From Mesorhizobium sp. M2A.F.Ca.ET.046.03.2.1 (GTDB lineage Bacteria; Pseudomonadota; Alphaproteobacteria; Rhizobiales; Rhizobiaceae): DNA of 64,000 nt. Of the stretch, positions 46,135-54,772 are shown piece by piece. The stretch covers positions 2,418,001-2,482,000 of the forward strand of contig NZ_CP034449.1 in NCBI RefSeq assembly GCF_003952425.1. Direction: 5' to 3'. Positions within the stretch are counted from its first letter, which is position 1, and each line of letters begins with the position of its first letter. The position numbers and the translations under genes are program-made. Below the pieces are notes generated by a model. The model had not been told where the DNA came from, did no database searches, and saw nothing but the letters and a program-made list of their open reading frames with translations.

Positions 46135-46456
46135 GATGGAAGACCTCGTCCATCGACGCCCACCACTCGCCCTCCTTGCGGGTTTCCAGCGGCTCCTGGC
46201 AGGGCATGCAGACCGCCCACCATTCCTGCGTCTTCGGGTCGGCCGCCATCTTGGCCATATCGGCGGCGTAGTCGGTGCCGTGATATTCGAAATAGGAGAA
46301 AAGCAGGTTCTCCGGCCGCTTCAGGTGGATCGAATAGTTCTTGATGTTGCAGGCCGAGATCATGGTCAGCACGTCCGGCCAGACGGCGGCGTGAAGGCGG
46401 ACATATTCCTCGACCTTCTCGGATTTCAATCCAAGCACCATGCCCATGCGCTGCAT
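46127..46456 (-). CDS. L-rhamnose/L-fucose mutarotase family protein
   Basis: The 109-residue protein matches the RhaM/FucU-like dimeric alpha-beta barrel mutarotases: MQRMGMVLGLKSEKVEEYVRLHAAVWPDVLTMI, NIKNYSIHLKRPENLLFSYFEY and the C-terminal [33 protein letters not shown] (shown only as family landmarks). It converts the anomers of a 6-deoxy-sugar, which supports L-fucose or L-rhamnose as substrate. It is eight-base overlapped by the downstream oxidoreductase. Confidence 0.88.
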   Translation of the reverse strand: MQRMGMVLGLKSEKVEEYVRLHAAVWPDVLTMISACNIKNYSIHLKRPENLLFSYFEYHGTDYAADMAKMAADPKTQEWWAVCMPCQEPLETRKEGEWWASMDEVFHHD

Positions 46457-46466
46457 AACCGCCTCC

Positions 46467-47579
46467 CTATTTCACGATCGCCGTAGTGAATTCGGCGATG
46501 CTTCTTGCCTTGACCGCGTCCCAGTCCCAGTCGATGCCGATGCCGGGCTCGCTGGGCGCCAGAGCATGGCCATCCTCGATGCGCATCTTGGCGCCCGTCA
46601 ACTCATCGAGCTGCGGAATATACTCGACATATTTGCCGTTCTGGATGGCGCAGACCAGGCTGACATGCAATTCCATCAGGAAATGCGGGCAGACCGGCAT
46701 GTCGAAGGCCTCCGCGGCATGGGCGACTTTCAGCCAGGGCGTGATGCCGCCGATGCGGCCGACATCGACCTGGATGATGCTGGCGCCGCCTTTCTGCATG
46801 TACTCGCGGAAATGCCTGATCGAATAGAGCGACTCGCCGACGGCGATCGGCGTCGCCGTCGAATTCGACAGCCGCACATGGCCGTCTATGTCGTCGGCCG
46901 GCAGCGGCTCCTCGATCCAGGCGAGGTCGAGATCGCGCAGCCGCTCGGCGCGGCGGATCGCCTCGTCGACGGAAAAGCCCTGGTTGCAGTCGGTCATGAT
47001 CTCATAGCCGTCGGCGACGGCCTTGCGCACGGCCGACAGCCGCGAAAAATCCTCCGAGCCATGCGGCTTCCCGATCTTGACCTTCGAGCCGGTGAAGCCC
47101 TTGGCCTTCGCTTCCAGCGCATCGTCGACCAAAGCCTGCGTCTCGATATGCAGCCAGCCGCCTTCTGTCGTGTAGAGCGGACAGCGGTCCTTGGCGCCGC
47201 CGGCGAGCTTCCAGAGCGGCAGGTTCTGTTTTCTCGCCCGCAGATCCCACAGCGCCGTGTCGATCGCGGCGAGCGCGATCGCGGTGATGGCGCCGATGGT
47301 GGTGGCGTGGGTGGCGAATTCGAGATCGTGCCAGATCGCCTCGATCTGGTCGGCGTCGCGGCCGATCAGGCGCGGCGCGAGATGGTCGGCGAGAAGCCGC
47401 ATCACCGACGAGCCGCCGGTGCCGATCGTGTAGCTGTAGCCGGTGCCCGTCGCGCCGTCGGAATCGGTGATGGTTACGATCGGCGTTTCCTGGCTGACGA
47501 AACTCTGGATGGCGTCCGTGCGCTTGACCTTCGGCACGAGGTCGACCATGCGCAGTTCGATCTTCTCGATTTTCGCCAT
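46467..47579 (-). CDS. Mandelate racemase/muconate lactonizing-type enolase-superfamily enzyme
   Basis: The 370-residue protein carries the family features: Lys pair in GSKVKIGKP, metal ligands in IMTDCNQGF, AWIEEPLPADD and AVGESLYS, and a His in VCPHFLMELHVSL. It is distinct from the FucD-type enzyme in the same operon and is probably an acid-sugar dehydratase or lactone isomerase for a second sugar. It sits between the importer ATPase (one base gap) and the mutarotase. Confidence 0.85.
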   Translation of the reverse strand: MAKIEKIELRMVDLVPKVKRTDAIQSFVSQETPIVTITDSDGATGTGYSYTIGTGGSSVMRLLADHLAPRLIGRDADQIEAIWHDLEFATHATTIGAITAIALAAIDTALWDLRARKQNLPLWKLAGGAKDRCPLYTTEGGWLHIETQALVDDALEAKAKGFTGSKVKIGKPHGSEDFSRLSAVRKAVADGYEIMTDCNQGFSVDEAIRRAERLRDLDLAWIEEPLPADDIDGHVRLSNSTATPIAVGESLYSIRHFREYMQKGGASIIQVDVGRIGGITPWLKVAHAAEAFDMPVCPHFLMELHVSLVCAIQNGKYVEYIPQLDELTGAKMRIEDGHALAPSEPGIGIDWDWDAVKARSIAEFTTAIVK

Positions 47580-47580
47580 G

Positions 47581-48678
47581 TCAGTTCCTCAGCGACTTGC
47601 CGGTTTCGGCGGAGAACAGATGCGCGCGGCTCAGATCGAAGCTCATGCCGATCCTGTCGCCGGCTTTCAGCGGCCTGGGATTGAGCATGCGCGAGACCCA
47701 GTCGGCGCCGTTGAACTCGGCGAAGACCAAAGTTTCATTGCCGAGCGGCTCGGTGATGCTGACCGGCAGCTCGACGCGGTGGACTTCGGTTTCGCCGCCC
47801 GAGCTCAGGCCGTGGCCGGTCGGGTAGAAATCATCCGGGCGGATGCCGAACACGACCTTGTCGCCGGCCGCCGTCTTCGACTTGAACTGGCCAGGCAGCG
47901 GCAGGCTGTCGCCGCGGCTGAAAACCAATCTGCCGTCGCTGACGGTCGCCTCGTGCAAATTCATCGGCGGCGAGCCGATGAAACCGGCGACGAAACGGGT
48001 GGCAGGACGGCTGAACACCTCGTCCGGCGTGCCGACCTGCTCGATATGGCCGGAGCGCATGATGACGATGCGGTCGGCAAGCGTCATCGCCTCGACCTGG
48101 TCGTGGGTGACATAGATCACCGTCGACTTCACCTTGGCGTGCAGCTTCTTGATCTCGGTGCGCATCTGTGTGCGCAGCTTGGCGTCGAGGTTGGAGAGCG
48201 GCTCGTCGAACAGGAACACGTCGGGATCGCGCACGATGGCGCGGCCCATGGCGACGCGCTGGCGCTGACCGCCGGAGAGCTGCGAGGGCCTACGGTCAAG
48301 CAGTTCGTCCAGGCCGAGGATGGCGGAGGCTTCCGCCACACGGCGGTCCATGTCGTCCTTGGCGGCGCCCGCGATCTTCAGCGAGAAGCCGAGATTCTCG
48401 CGCACCGTCATATGCGGGTAGAGCGCGTAGGACTGGAACACCATCGAGATGTTGCGCGAGCGCGGCGGCAGGTCGTTGACCACGCGGCCGCCGATGTCGA
48501 TGTTGCCGCCGCTGATGTCCTCGAGGCCCGCGATCATGCGCAAGGTCGTCGACTTGCCGCAGCCCGACGGGCCGACCAGCGCGATGAACTCGCGGTCGGC
48601 GATGTCGAGATCGATGCCGTGCACGATCTCCATGTTGCCGTAACGTTTGGTGAGCTTTTTCAGCGAAACCGTTGCCAT
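47581..48678 (-). CDS. CUT1 sugar ABC ATPase (UgpC/MalK-like)
   Basis: The 365-residue protein begins MATVSLKKLTKRYGNMEIVHG and has GPSGCGKSTTLRMIAGLE, LSGGQRQRVAMGRAIVRDP and VFLFDEPLSNLDAKLR, then a C-terminal regulatory domain. It powers the adjacent permeases. A much longer open frame upstream is shadow sequence over the permease gene. The next gene, an enolase-superfamily enzyme, is part of the same run. Confidence 0.92.
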   Translation of the reverse strand: MATVSLKKLTKRYGNMEIVHGIDLDIADREFIALVGPSGCGKSTTLRMIAGLEDISGGNIDIGGRVVNDLPPRSRNISMVFQSYALYPHMTVRENLGFSLKIAGAAKDDMDRRVAEASAILGLDELLDRRPSQLSGGQRQRVAMGRAIVRDPDVFLFDEPLSNLDAKLRTQMRTEIKKLHAKVKSTVIYVTHDQVEAMTLADRIVIMRSGHIEQVGTPDEVFSRPATRFVAGFIGSPPMNLHEATVSDGRLVFSRGDSLPLPGQFKSKTAAGDKVVFGIRPDDFYPTGHGLSSGGETEVHRVELPVSITEPLGNETLVFAEFNGADWVSRMLNPRPLKAGDRIGMSFDLSRAHLFSAETGKSLRN

Positions 48679-48683
48679 GAAGT

Positions 48684-49553
48684 TCAACCTTTCACCGCGC
48701 CGGAGGTGAGGCCGCCGACGAGGTGTTTCTGGACGATGTAGGTGAGGGTCAGCGCCGGGATGATCATCACCACGGCCAGCGCGCACATGCCGCGCCAGTC
48801 GATGGTGAACTCGGCCGTGTAGTCGAGCAGCCCGACGGGCAGCGTCTTGGAGTTGACGGAACGGGTCAGCTGCGAGGCCAGCGCGAACTCGTTCCAGCAG
48901 GTGAGGAAGGCGAAGATGGCGGCCGAGGCGATGCCGGGACGCGCCAGCGGGAATTCGACCTGCCAGAAGGCCTGCCAGCGCGTGCAGCCGTCGATCTGCG
49001 CGGCCTCGGCCAAATCCTTCGGCACCTGGCGGAAAAAGCCGTCGATCAGCCAGATGGTGAAGGGGATGTTCAGCGCCACATAGGCGAGGATCATGCCGAA
49101 ATGCGTGTCGATGATGCCGAGCCGCGCATAGACGAAGAAGAGCGGCAGCGACATGGCGATGCCGGGCACGGTACGGGTCAGCATCAGGCCGAGGAACATG
49201 CCCGGCTTGCCACGGAAGCGATAGCGCGCGAAGGCGTAGCCGCCGGCCATGCCGATGGCGACCGCGATCACCGTCGAGGTGACCGAGATGATCAGCGAGT
49301 TGCGGAAATAGTCGAGCACCGGAATGCCGCCTTTGCCGATGCCGCTGAACATGGCGACATAGGCGTCGAAGGACAGCTCTTGCGGGATCCAGACCGGCGG
49401 CTTGGCCATGATCTCGACTGTGGGCCTGAGCGACGACAGCACGATCCAGATGCCCGGCAGGCAGATCAGCAGCATGGCCAGGAACAGGCCGACACGATGC
49501 GCCACGGTCAGCGTGCGGCGGATCAGCCGGGCGGAGGCGTTCTCGTCCATCAT
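48684..49553 (-). CDS. CUT1 sugar ABC permease (MalG-like)
   Basis: The 289-residue protein has six membrane segments and the EAA loop PKDLAEAAQIDGCTRWQAFWQVEFPLARPG. The start is one of two adjacent ATG codons (49553 or 49550); the first overlaps the stop of the partner permease by one base. It pairs with the 49553-50449 product. Confidence 0.9.
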   Translation of the reverse strand: MMDENASARLIRRTLTVAHRVGLFLAMLLICLPGIWIVLSSLRPTVEIMAKPPVWIPQELSFDAYVAMFSGIGKGGIPVLDYFRNSLIISVTSTVIAVAIGMAGGYAFARYRFRGKPGMFLGLMLTRTVPGIAMSLPLFFVYARLGIIDTHFGMILAYVALNIPFTIWLIDGFFRQVPKDLAEAAQIDGCTRWQAFWQVEFPLARPGIASAAIFAFLTCWNEFALASQLTRSVNSKTLPVGLLDYTAEFTIDWRGMCALAVVMIIPALTLTYIVQKHLVGGLTSGAVKG

Positions 49554-50449
49554 CACCACTCCGCGCCGATCTGCGCGCGCGCCGCGGCGAGCTTGTTGTA
49601 GAAATAGACCGTGAAGGCGATCGACAGCAGGATCGAGAAATAGGCCATGGCGTTGGCGAGGCCCATGCGGGCGTCGCTGTAGGCGGTGCGCCCGACCAGC
49701 GTCCACAACAGCTCGGTGCGGCCGGCCGGGCCGCCATCGGTCATGATCTTGACGATGTCATAGGCGCGCGCGACGTCGAGCGAACGGATCGTCATGGCGA
49801 TGTAGGCGAAGGGCATGACGAAAGGCCAGGTCACATAGCGGAAGGTCTGCCAGGGCGTGCAGCCGTCGACGCGGGCCGCCTCGATCGGCTCCTTGGGCAT
49901 GGCGAGCAGACCGGCCAGGATCAGGATGGCGAAGATCGAGGTCGACGACCAGACTTCCGCTATGGTGATGGCGGTGAAGGCGAGGTGGCTTTCGATCAGC
50001 CACGGGATGGCTTCCTCGGTGAGGCCGAGCGACTGCAGCGCGTTGTTCACCAGGCCGATATTGTCGTTGAACATGAACTTGAACTGGAAGCCGACCAGGA
50101 TCGGCGAGAACATCATCGGGAACATCATCAGCGTGCGCAGGATGCGCTGGCCGCGTTTTGCCTTCTCGACCAGCATGGCCAGGCCGAGGCCGAGCAGCAT
50201 TTCGAGATTGAGCGCGATGGTGAGCAGCAGAACGGTGCGACCGAAGGCCCACCAGAAGTCCGGATTGCTCAGGATCGAGACATAGTTCCTGAAGCCGATC
50301 AGCACGAAGAAGGTCTCGGGCCGGGTCAGGCGGAAGGGCGTGAAGCTGGAATAGAGCGACAAAAGCAGCGGCACGAGCACCACCGCCGCCAGCACGACAA
50401 AGGCCGGCAGCAGCAGGAGAATCGGCGCGGATGGCTTCAAGCCCTTCAT
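49553..50449 (-). CDS. CUT1 sugar ABC permease (MalF-like)
   Basis: The 298-residue product begins MKGLKPSAPILLLLPAFVVL and has six membrane segments with the EAA loop PKEPIEAARVDGCTPWQTFRYVTWPFVMP. ATG 50449 is chosen because AGGA lies just upstream and the hydrophobic first segment follows directly; an ATG at 50506 would add a non-conserved extension. About 120 bases separate it from the binding-protein gene. Confidence 0.88.
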   Translation of the reverse strand: MKGLKPSAPILLLLPAFVVLAAVVLVPLLLSLYSSFTPFRLTRPETFFVLIGFRNYVSILSNPDFWWAFGRTVLLLTIALNLEMLLGLGLAMLVEKAKRGQRILRTLMMFPMMFSPILVGFQFKFMFNDNIGLVNNALQSLGLTEEAIPWLIESHLAFTAITIAEVWSSTSIFAILILAGLLAMPKEPIEAARVDGCTPWQTFRYVTWPFVMPFAYIAMTIRSLDVARAYDIVKIMTDGGPAGRTELLWTLVGRTAYSDARMGLANAMAYFSILLSIAFTVYFYNKLAAARAQIGAEW

Positions 50450-50569
50450 CGGGATCCTGTCAGCGAGGTGATGTGATCCAGCCGCGGGCGGTACCGAGGA
50501 TGGCATATTTTGCGAGGCTACGCGGCCGCCTCCCCGGTTTGCGGGGAGGCGGTTGCGGGATGCGGTTGC

Positions 50570-51886
50570 CTAGAGCTTGCCCGCGTCCTGGAGGATTTGC
50601 GTTGCCTTGGCGGCAGCGTCGTCGAGCGCCTGCTTCGACGTCTTGTCGCCGAGGATGGCGGCCTGCAGCTCGGGATAGACGGCGTTGGAGATCTCGATCC
50701 ATTCCGGCGTCTGCGGCACCGGGAAGGCGTTCTTGGCGGCTTCCTGGAAGGCCTGCAGCACTTCGGTCTTGTAGGGATCGGACTTCGCCTGCTCGAGATC
50801 CCATTCCCAAACCTTGGTTCGGGTGGGCAGAGGGCCGGCCGCGGCTTCCAGCTTCTGGCTGTCCTCATTGGTCAGCCACCAGACCAGCGAGGCGGCGGCT
50901 TCCTTGTTGGCGCAGTTCTCGGTCACCGAGAAGCCATGCGCGCCGGACCAGCCGGAACGCTTGCCGGACGAGCCCTTGGGCTGGACCTTGACGCCGACAT
51001 TGCCGGCGACCTTGGACGATTTCGGATCATTGAAGAAGCCGGCCCAGCCAGGCCAGTCGAGGTTGATCGCCACGGTGCCGGAGGCGAAGCCCTGGCCGAG
51101 ATCGTCCCACAGATAATTGGTGGTGCCGGCCGGCACGGCCTTGGCCTTGTAGAGGTTGACGAACCAGTCGAGCGCCTTGACGCCGGCCTCGGAGTTGAAG
51201 GCGGGCTTGCCGTCCTTGTCGAGATATTCGCCGCCATCGGCGACCACCATCTCGTAGAAGCGGCCGTTGATCGCCTCTTCCTTGCCGGCATATTGCGTGC
51301 CGTAGAAATCAGGCGGGCTGGCGAAGAATTCGGCCTGCTGCGCCATCTCGTCGAACGTGTCCGGCGGAGCGAGCTCCTCGCCGTATTTGTCCTTGTAGGC
51401 CTTTTTCTTGGCTTCGTCCCGGTAGAGGCTCTTCTGGTAGTAGAGCGCCGAGACGTCGAACTGGGCGCGCGGCAGCATCACCAGCTTGCCGTCCAACGTG
51501 CCGGCGGCGATGTTGGCCGGCACGAAGGCGTCGATCTCTTCCTTCGGCAACAGCTTGGCGAGATCGGTGTAGATGCCGGGATATTGCGGCGCGAACGAGG
51601 TGTGGTTGGAGCCGACGCACCAGGTGATCGAGTTGGAGGCAATGTCCGACTTGATCTCCTTGTCGAGGTCGAAGTGGTTCTTCTTCGACAGGATGTTGAC
51701 CTTGGCGCCGGTCAGCTTCTCCCATTCGGGAATGCGCTCGTAGAGCTTCTCATATTGCTGGCCGCCGATCAGCTTCGCGTCGATCGTCACGCCCGGAAAT
51801 TTGCCGGGCAGATCGGCTGAAAACGCCGTGCCGGTCAGCAGCAAGCCGGCCAGGCCGGCGGAAACGCCCAGAAGCAGTCTCGTCAT
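50570..51886 (-). CDS. CUT1 extracellular solute-binding protein (family 1)
   Basis: The 438-residue protein has a Sec signal (MTRLLLGVSAGLAGLLLTGTAFSA) and the family-1 pattern: YERIPEWEKLTGAKVNILS, MLPRAQFDVSALYYQKSLY and GTVAINLDWPGWAGFFNDP. It is the first gene of the leftward 6-deoxysugar operon, with GGAGGAGAG before the ATG, and faces the divergent IclR gene. Confidence 0.9.
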   Translation of the reverse strand: MTRLLLGVSAGLAGLLLTGTAFSADLPGKFPGVTIDAKLIGGQQYEKLYERIPEWEKLTGAKVNILSKKNHFDLDKEIKSDIASNSITWCVGSNHTSFAPQYPGIYTDLAKLLPKEEIDAFVPANIAAGTLDGKLVMLPRAQFDVSALYYQKSLYRDEAKKKAYKDKYGEELAPPDTFDEMAQQAEFFASPPDFYGTQYAGKEEAINGRFYEMVVADGGEYLDKDGKPAFNSEAGVKALDWFVNLYKAKAVPAGTTNYLWDDLGQGFASGTVAINLDWPGWAGFFNDPKSSKVAGNVGVKVQPKGSSGKRSGWSGAHGFSVTENCANKEAAASLVWWLTNEDSQKLEAAAGPLPTRTKVWEWDLEQAKSDPYKTEVLQAFQEAAKNAFPVPQTPEWIEISNAVYPELQAAILGDKTSKQALDDAAAKATQILQDAGKL

Positions 51887-51956
51887 GTTCTCTCCTCCCA
51901 CGAGCTCGCGGCGACGGCCGGCCGGATGCGCAGCCGATCGCTTAAGCTTCATTCAT

Positions 51957-52029
51957 ATGCAAATAGCATTTTCATTCACGGGTCAAGCCGATTATGCTTC
52001 CAGCGACACGAACTTCATGCATATATGCA
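51957..52029. promoter_or_regulatory. Divergent control region with candidate IclR operators
   Basis: Between the binding-protein and iclR-type genes there is an inverted repeat ATGC-AAATA-GCAT (51957-51969) and a perfect 12-base palindrome TGCATATATGCA (52018-52029). Both share the ATGC/GCAT half-site, which suggests one regulator, most simply the adjacent IclR protein. The surroundings are AT-rich compared with the genes. Confidence 0.45.
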
Positions 52030-52053
52030 GAAGGAAATTCACTGGAGGGGCAG

Positions 52054-52842
52054 GTGGCCGAGGAAGAAGACGGGGACCGCTACCGCGCGCCGGCGCTGGA
52101 CAAGGGGCTGGACATACTCGAGCTGCTGTCAGGCGTCGACGGCGGCCTGACGCAAGCCGAAATTGCCAAGCGGCTCGACCGCAGCCCGAACGAGTTCTAC
52201 CGCATGCTCGACCGCCTGGTGCGGCGCGGCTATGTCACCAAGATCGACGGCGACCGCTATTCGCTGACGCTCAAGCTTTTCGGGCTGGCGCAATTGCACG
52301 CGCCGGTGCGGCGGCTGGTGTCCTACGCGACGCCGATCATGCGGGAACTCGCCGAAACCTCATGGCAGGCCAATCAATTGGTGGTGTTCGACCGCGGCGC
52401 CGCCGTTGTCATCGCCCAGCAGGAAGCGCCGCGCTACTGGGGCATCTCGATTCGCGTCGGGTCGCATATCAGCCTGTTCGACACCGGCTCCGGCCATGTG
52501 CTGCTTGCCTTCCGCTCGCCGGAGGAACGCAAGATGATGATCGCCGAGCATCTGCAGAGCACCGAACAGCTCAATCTGACGCCGGAGTTCTTCGCCCGCC
52601 TCGACCAGGTGCGCGACCGCGGCTACGAGATGATGGCCTCGCTGCAGACCGCCGGCGTCTACAACCTCTCGACGCCGGTGCTCGGACCCGACGGCAGAGC
52701 CATCGCGGCGCTGACCATCCCTTACATCACCCTCGTCAACGCTCCCACGGCGCCGGATATCACGCTGACGATTCGGCACCTGCAGGACGCCGCCGCGAGG
52801 TTGTCGCAGCTCGCGGGGTCGGATGTGCCGCAATCGTCGTAA
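52054..52842 (+). CDS. IclR-family transcriptional regulator
   Basis: From GTG 52054, preceded by GGAGGGG, the product is 262 residues: an N-terminal winged helix (ALDKGLDILELLSGVDGGLTQAEIAKRLDRSPNEFYRMLDRLVRRGYV) and an effector domain with SLFDTGSGHVLLAF and the allosteric-type LGPDGRAIAALTIP. It probably controls the divergent importer/dehydratase operon and its own downstream lactonase gene. An upstream ATG at 51994 lies in the operator region and is unlikely. Confidence 0.87.
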   Translation: MAEEEDGDRYRAPALDKGLDILELLSGVDGGLTQAEIAKRLDRSPNEFYRMLDRLVRRGYVTKIDGDRYSLTLKLFGLAQLHAPVRRLVSYATPIMRELAETSWQANQLVVFDRGAAVVIAQQEAPRYWGISIRVGSHISLFDTGSGHVLLAFRSPEERKMMIAEHLQSTEQLNLTPEFFARLDQVRDRGYEMMASLQTAGVYNLSTPVLGPDGRAIAALTIPYITLVNAPTAPDITLTIRHLQDAAARLSQLAGSDVPQSS

Positions 52843-52907
52843 TTTCTTATTTGAATAATGGATTTTTAGGCGGGATATTGTCTGGCACCAAGGGAGGAGA
52901 CGCCGCC

Positions 52908-53744
52908 ATGATCATCGACACGCATCTGCACCTCATTGACCAGGCCGCGCTGCGCTACCCGTGGCTGGCCGGCGTGCCGGCGCTGAACCGCGACTTTTCC
53001 TACCAGGAGTATGCCACCGATGCGTTGCGCTCCGGCATCGAGGGCGTGCTGCATATGGAGGTCGATGTCGACCCCGCCGACATCGCAGCTGAGACCGCTT
53101 ATGTGAAGTCGCTCGCCGGCCGGGCCGGGAGCCTGCTTCGCGGAGCGATCGCCGCCTGCAGGCCCGAGGAGGCCGGTTTCGAGGCCTATCTGGAGACGGT
53201 CAAGGCAGACCCGTTCATCAAGGGTTTCCGCCGCGTGCTGCATGTCGTGCCCGACGATGTCTCGGAAGGGGCGCTGTTTCGCCAGAACATCAAGCGGCTG
53301 GCCGGCACCGGCCTGACCTTCGACCTGGTGGTGCTGCCGCATCAGATCCCGAAGGCGATGGCGCTTGCCGATCTCGCGCCCGACGTCCAGTTCGTGCTCG
53401 ACCATTGCGGCGTGCCCGACATCAAGGGCAATGCCGAGCATCCGTGGCGCGGGCATATGGAAGCGATCGCCAAACGGCCCAACGTCACGGCCAAGATCTC
53501 CGGCGTGGTCGCCTATGCCGATCCGGCGAGCTGGACGGTCGATACGCTCAAACCCTACGTCGAACACACGATAGGCTGCTTCGGCTGGGACCGGGTGATC
53601 TGGGGCAGCGACTGGCCGGTCTGCACCTTGGGCGGTGGGCTGACCACCTGGATCGCCGCGACGCATGCGCTGCTGGCCGGCGCGAGCGAGTCGGAGCGGA
53701 CGCGCCTGCTTTCGGGCAATGCGCGCCGGCTGTGGCGGCTATAG
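52908..53744 (+). CDS. Amidohydrolase, L-fucono/L-rhamnono-lactonase-like
   Basis: The 278-residue TIM-barrel hydrolase starts IIDTHLHLIDQAALRYPWL, with the metal-binding HxH, then VLDHCGVPDIKGN and a C-terminal RVIWGSDWPVCTLGGG with the catalytic Asp. This is the amidohydrolase-2 pattern of sugar lactonases. It would open L-fuconolactone (or a related lactone) to the acid used by fuconate dehydratase. GGGAGGAG lies upstream of ATG 52908. Confidence 0.86.
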   Translation: MIIDTHLHLIDQAALRYPWLAGVPALNRDFSYQEYATDALRSGIEGVLHMEVDVDPADIAAETAYVKSLAGRAGSLLRGAIAACRPEEAGFEAYLETVKADPFIKGFRRVLHVVPDDVSEGALFRQNIKRLAGTGLTFDLVVLPHQIPKAMALADLAPDVQFVLDHCGVPDIKGNAEHPWRGHMEAIAKRPNVTAKISGVVAYADPASWTVDTLKPYVEHTIGCFGWDRVIWGSDWPVCTLGGGLTTWIAATHALLAGASESERTRLLSGNARRLWRL

Positions 53745-53756
53745 CTCTTTCTTAGC

Positions 53757-53799
53757 GCAATTCCCGACGGAACCCGCTTCACACTTTTCCTGGAATTGC
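53757..53799. repeat. Partial copy of the two-hairpin repeat (second hairpin only)
   Basis: GCAATTCC at 53757-53764 pairs with GGAATTGC at 53792-53799 around a centre containing CGCTTCACACTTTTCC, nearly identical to 62735-62777. It lies between the convergent lactonase and permease genes and may end transcription there. Confidence 0.7.
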
Positions 53800-53801
53800 A
53801 C

Positions 53802-54767
53802 CTAGATCGTCGTCCGCACGTGGCGCTCGCGGCCGTAGAGCGAGACCAGAAGCAGGATGACCAGGCCAAGGGCGGCCTGCACCGTCGATGGGCGGAAGCC
53901 GAGGCCGATCAGCAGCGTGTTGATTTCGGTGAGCACCAGCACACCGGCGATGGTGCCGAGATAGCTGCCGAGGCCGCCGACAAGTGCTGCGCCGCCGACC
54001 ACGACGGCGGCGATCGTCTGGAACAGATAGGGTTGGCCGACATCGCCATAGGCCGAGCCGGTGAAGCCGAGCAAAAGCACGCCGGCGACCGCCGCGAAGA
54101 AGGCGCTCGCGGCATAGGTGACGATCCACATGCGCAGCGGGTCGATCAGCGCCAGAGGTGCCGCCTCAGGGTTGCTGCCGACCGCGTAGAGGCGGCGCCC
54201 ATAGGGCGTGCGGGCGAGCACCAGCACGATCAGCGCCGTCAGCATGACGAGGCTGGGCACCAGCAAGGGCACAGGCAAGGGGCCGACCGAGCCGCCGATC
54301 GAGACGAAGCTGGACACGGCTTCAGGCGCCGAGCCGGAGGGGAAGCCGCCGGTCCATAACAGCACTGCGCCCTGGACGATCATGCCGATGCCGAGCGTGA
54401 CGATGAGCGGATGGATGCTCAGCCCGCGCGAGATCAGTCCATTGAGCGCGCCGATCGCGACGGCAAGGATGCCGACGAGACCGCAGACCAGGGCGAAGTT
54501 CCAGCCCTGGCCGTAAAGCTGCGCCGCGACGACATTGGCAAAGCCGATGACGAAGGGAATGGAAAGATCGATGCCGCCGAGGATGACGACCAGCGTCTGG
54601 CCGACGGAGGCGACCGCGAGCAGCGAGGCGATGACCAGCAGCGCGCGGATGGCGAAAGGCGCCGAATAGCCGGGGATGAGCAGCGTGCCGACGACCTGCA
54701 GCAGCAGCGCCATCGCGAAGGCGCCGGCGATGCGGGCGTTGGTGGACTGGAACCAGTTGCTTGTCAT
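53802..54767 (-). CDS. CUT2 sugar ABC permease
   Basis: The 321-residue protein has about nine membrane segments and the CUT2 motif TLVVILGGIDLSIPFVIGFANV, then LYAVGSNPEAAPLALIDP. ATG 54767 (MTSNWFQSTNARIAGAF) is chosen; the long upstream frame is shadow of the neighbouring permease gene. It is the last gene of the operon and partners the 54773-55714 permease, giving a heterodimeric channel. Confidence 0.88.
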   Translation of the reverse strand: MTSNWFQSTNARIAGAFAMALLLQVVGTLLIPGYSAPFAIRALLVIASLLAVASVGQTLVVILGGIDLSIPFVIGFANVVAAQLYGQGWNFALVCGLVGILAVAIGALNGLISRGLSIHPLIVTLGIGMIVQGAVLLWTGGFPSGSAPEAVSSFVSIGGSVGPLPVPLLVPSLVMLTALIVLVLARTPYGRRLYAVGSNPEAAPLALIDPLRMWIVTYAASAFFAAVAGVLLLGFTGSAYGDVGQPYLFQTIAAVVVGGAALVGGLGSYLGTIAGVLVLTEINTLLIGLGFRPSTVQAALGLVILLLVSLYGRERHVRTTI

Positions 54768-54772
54768 CCCGG

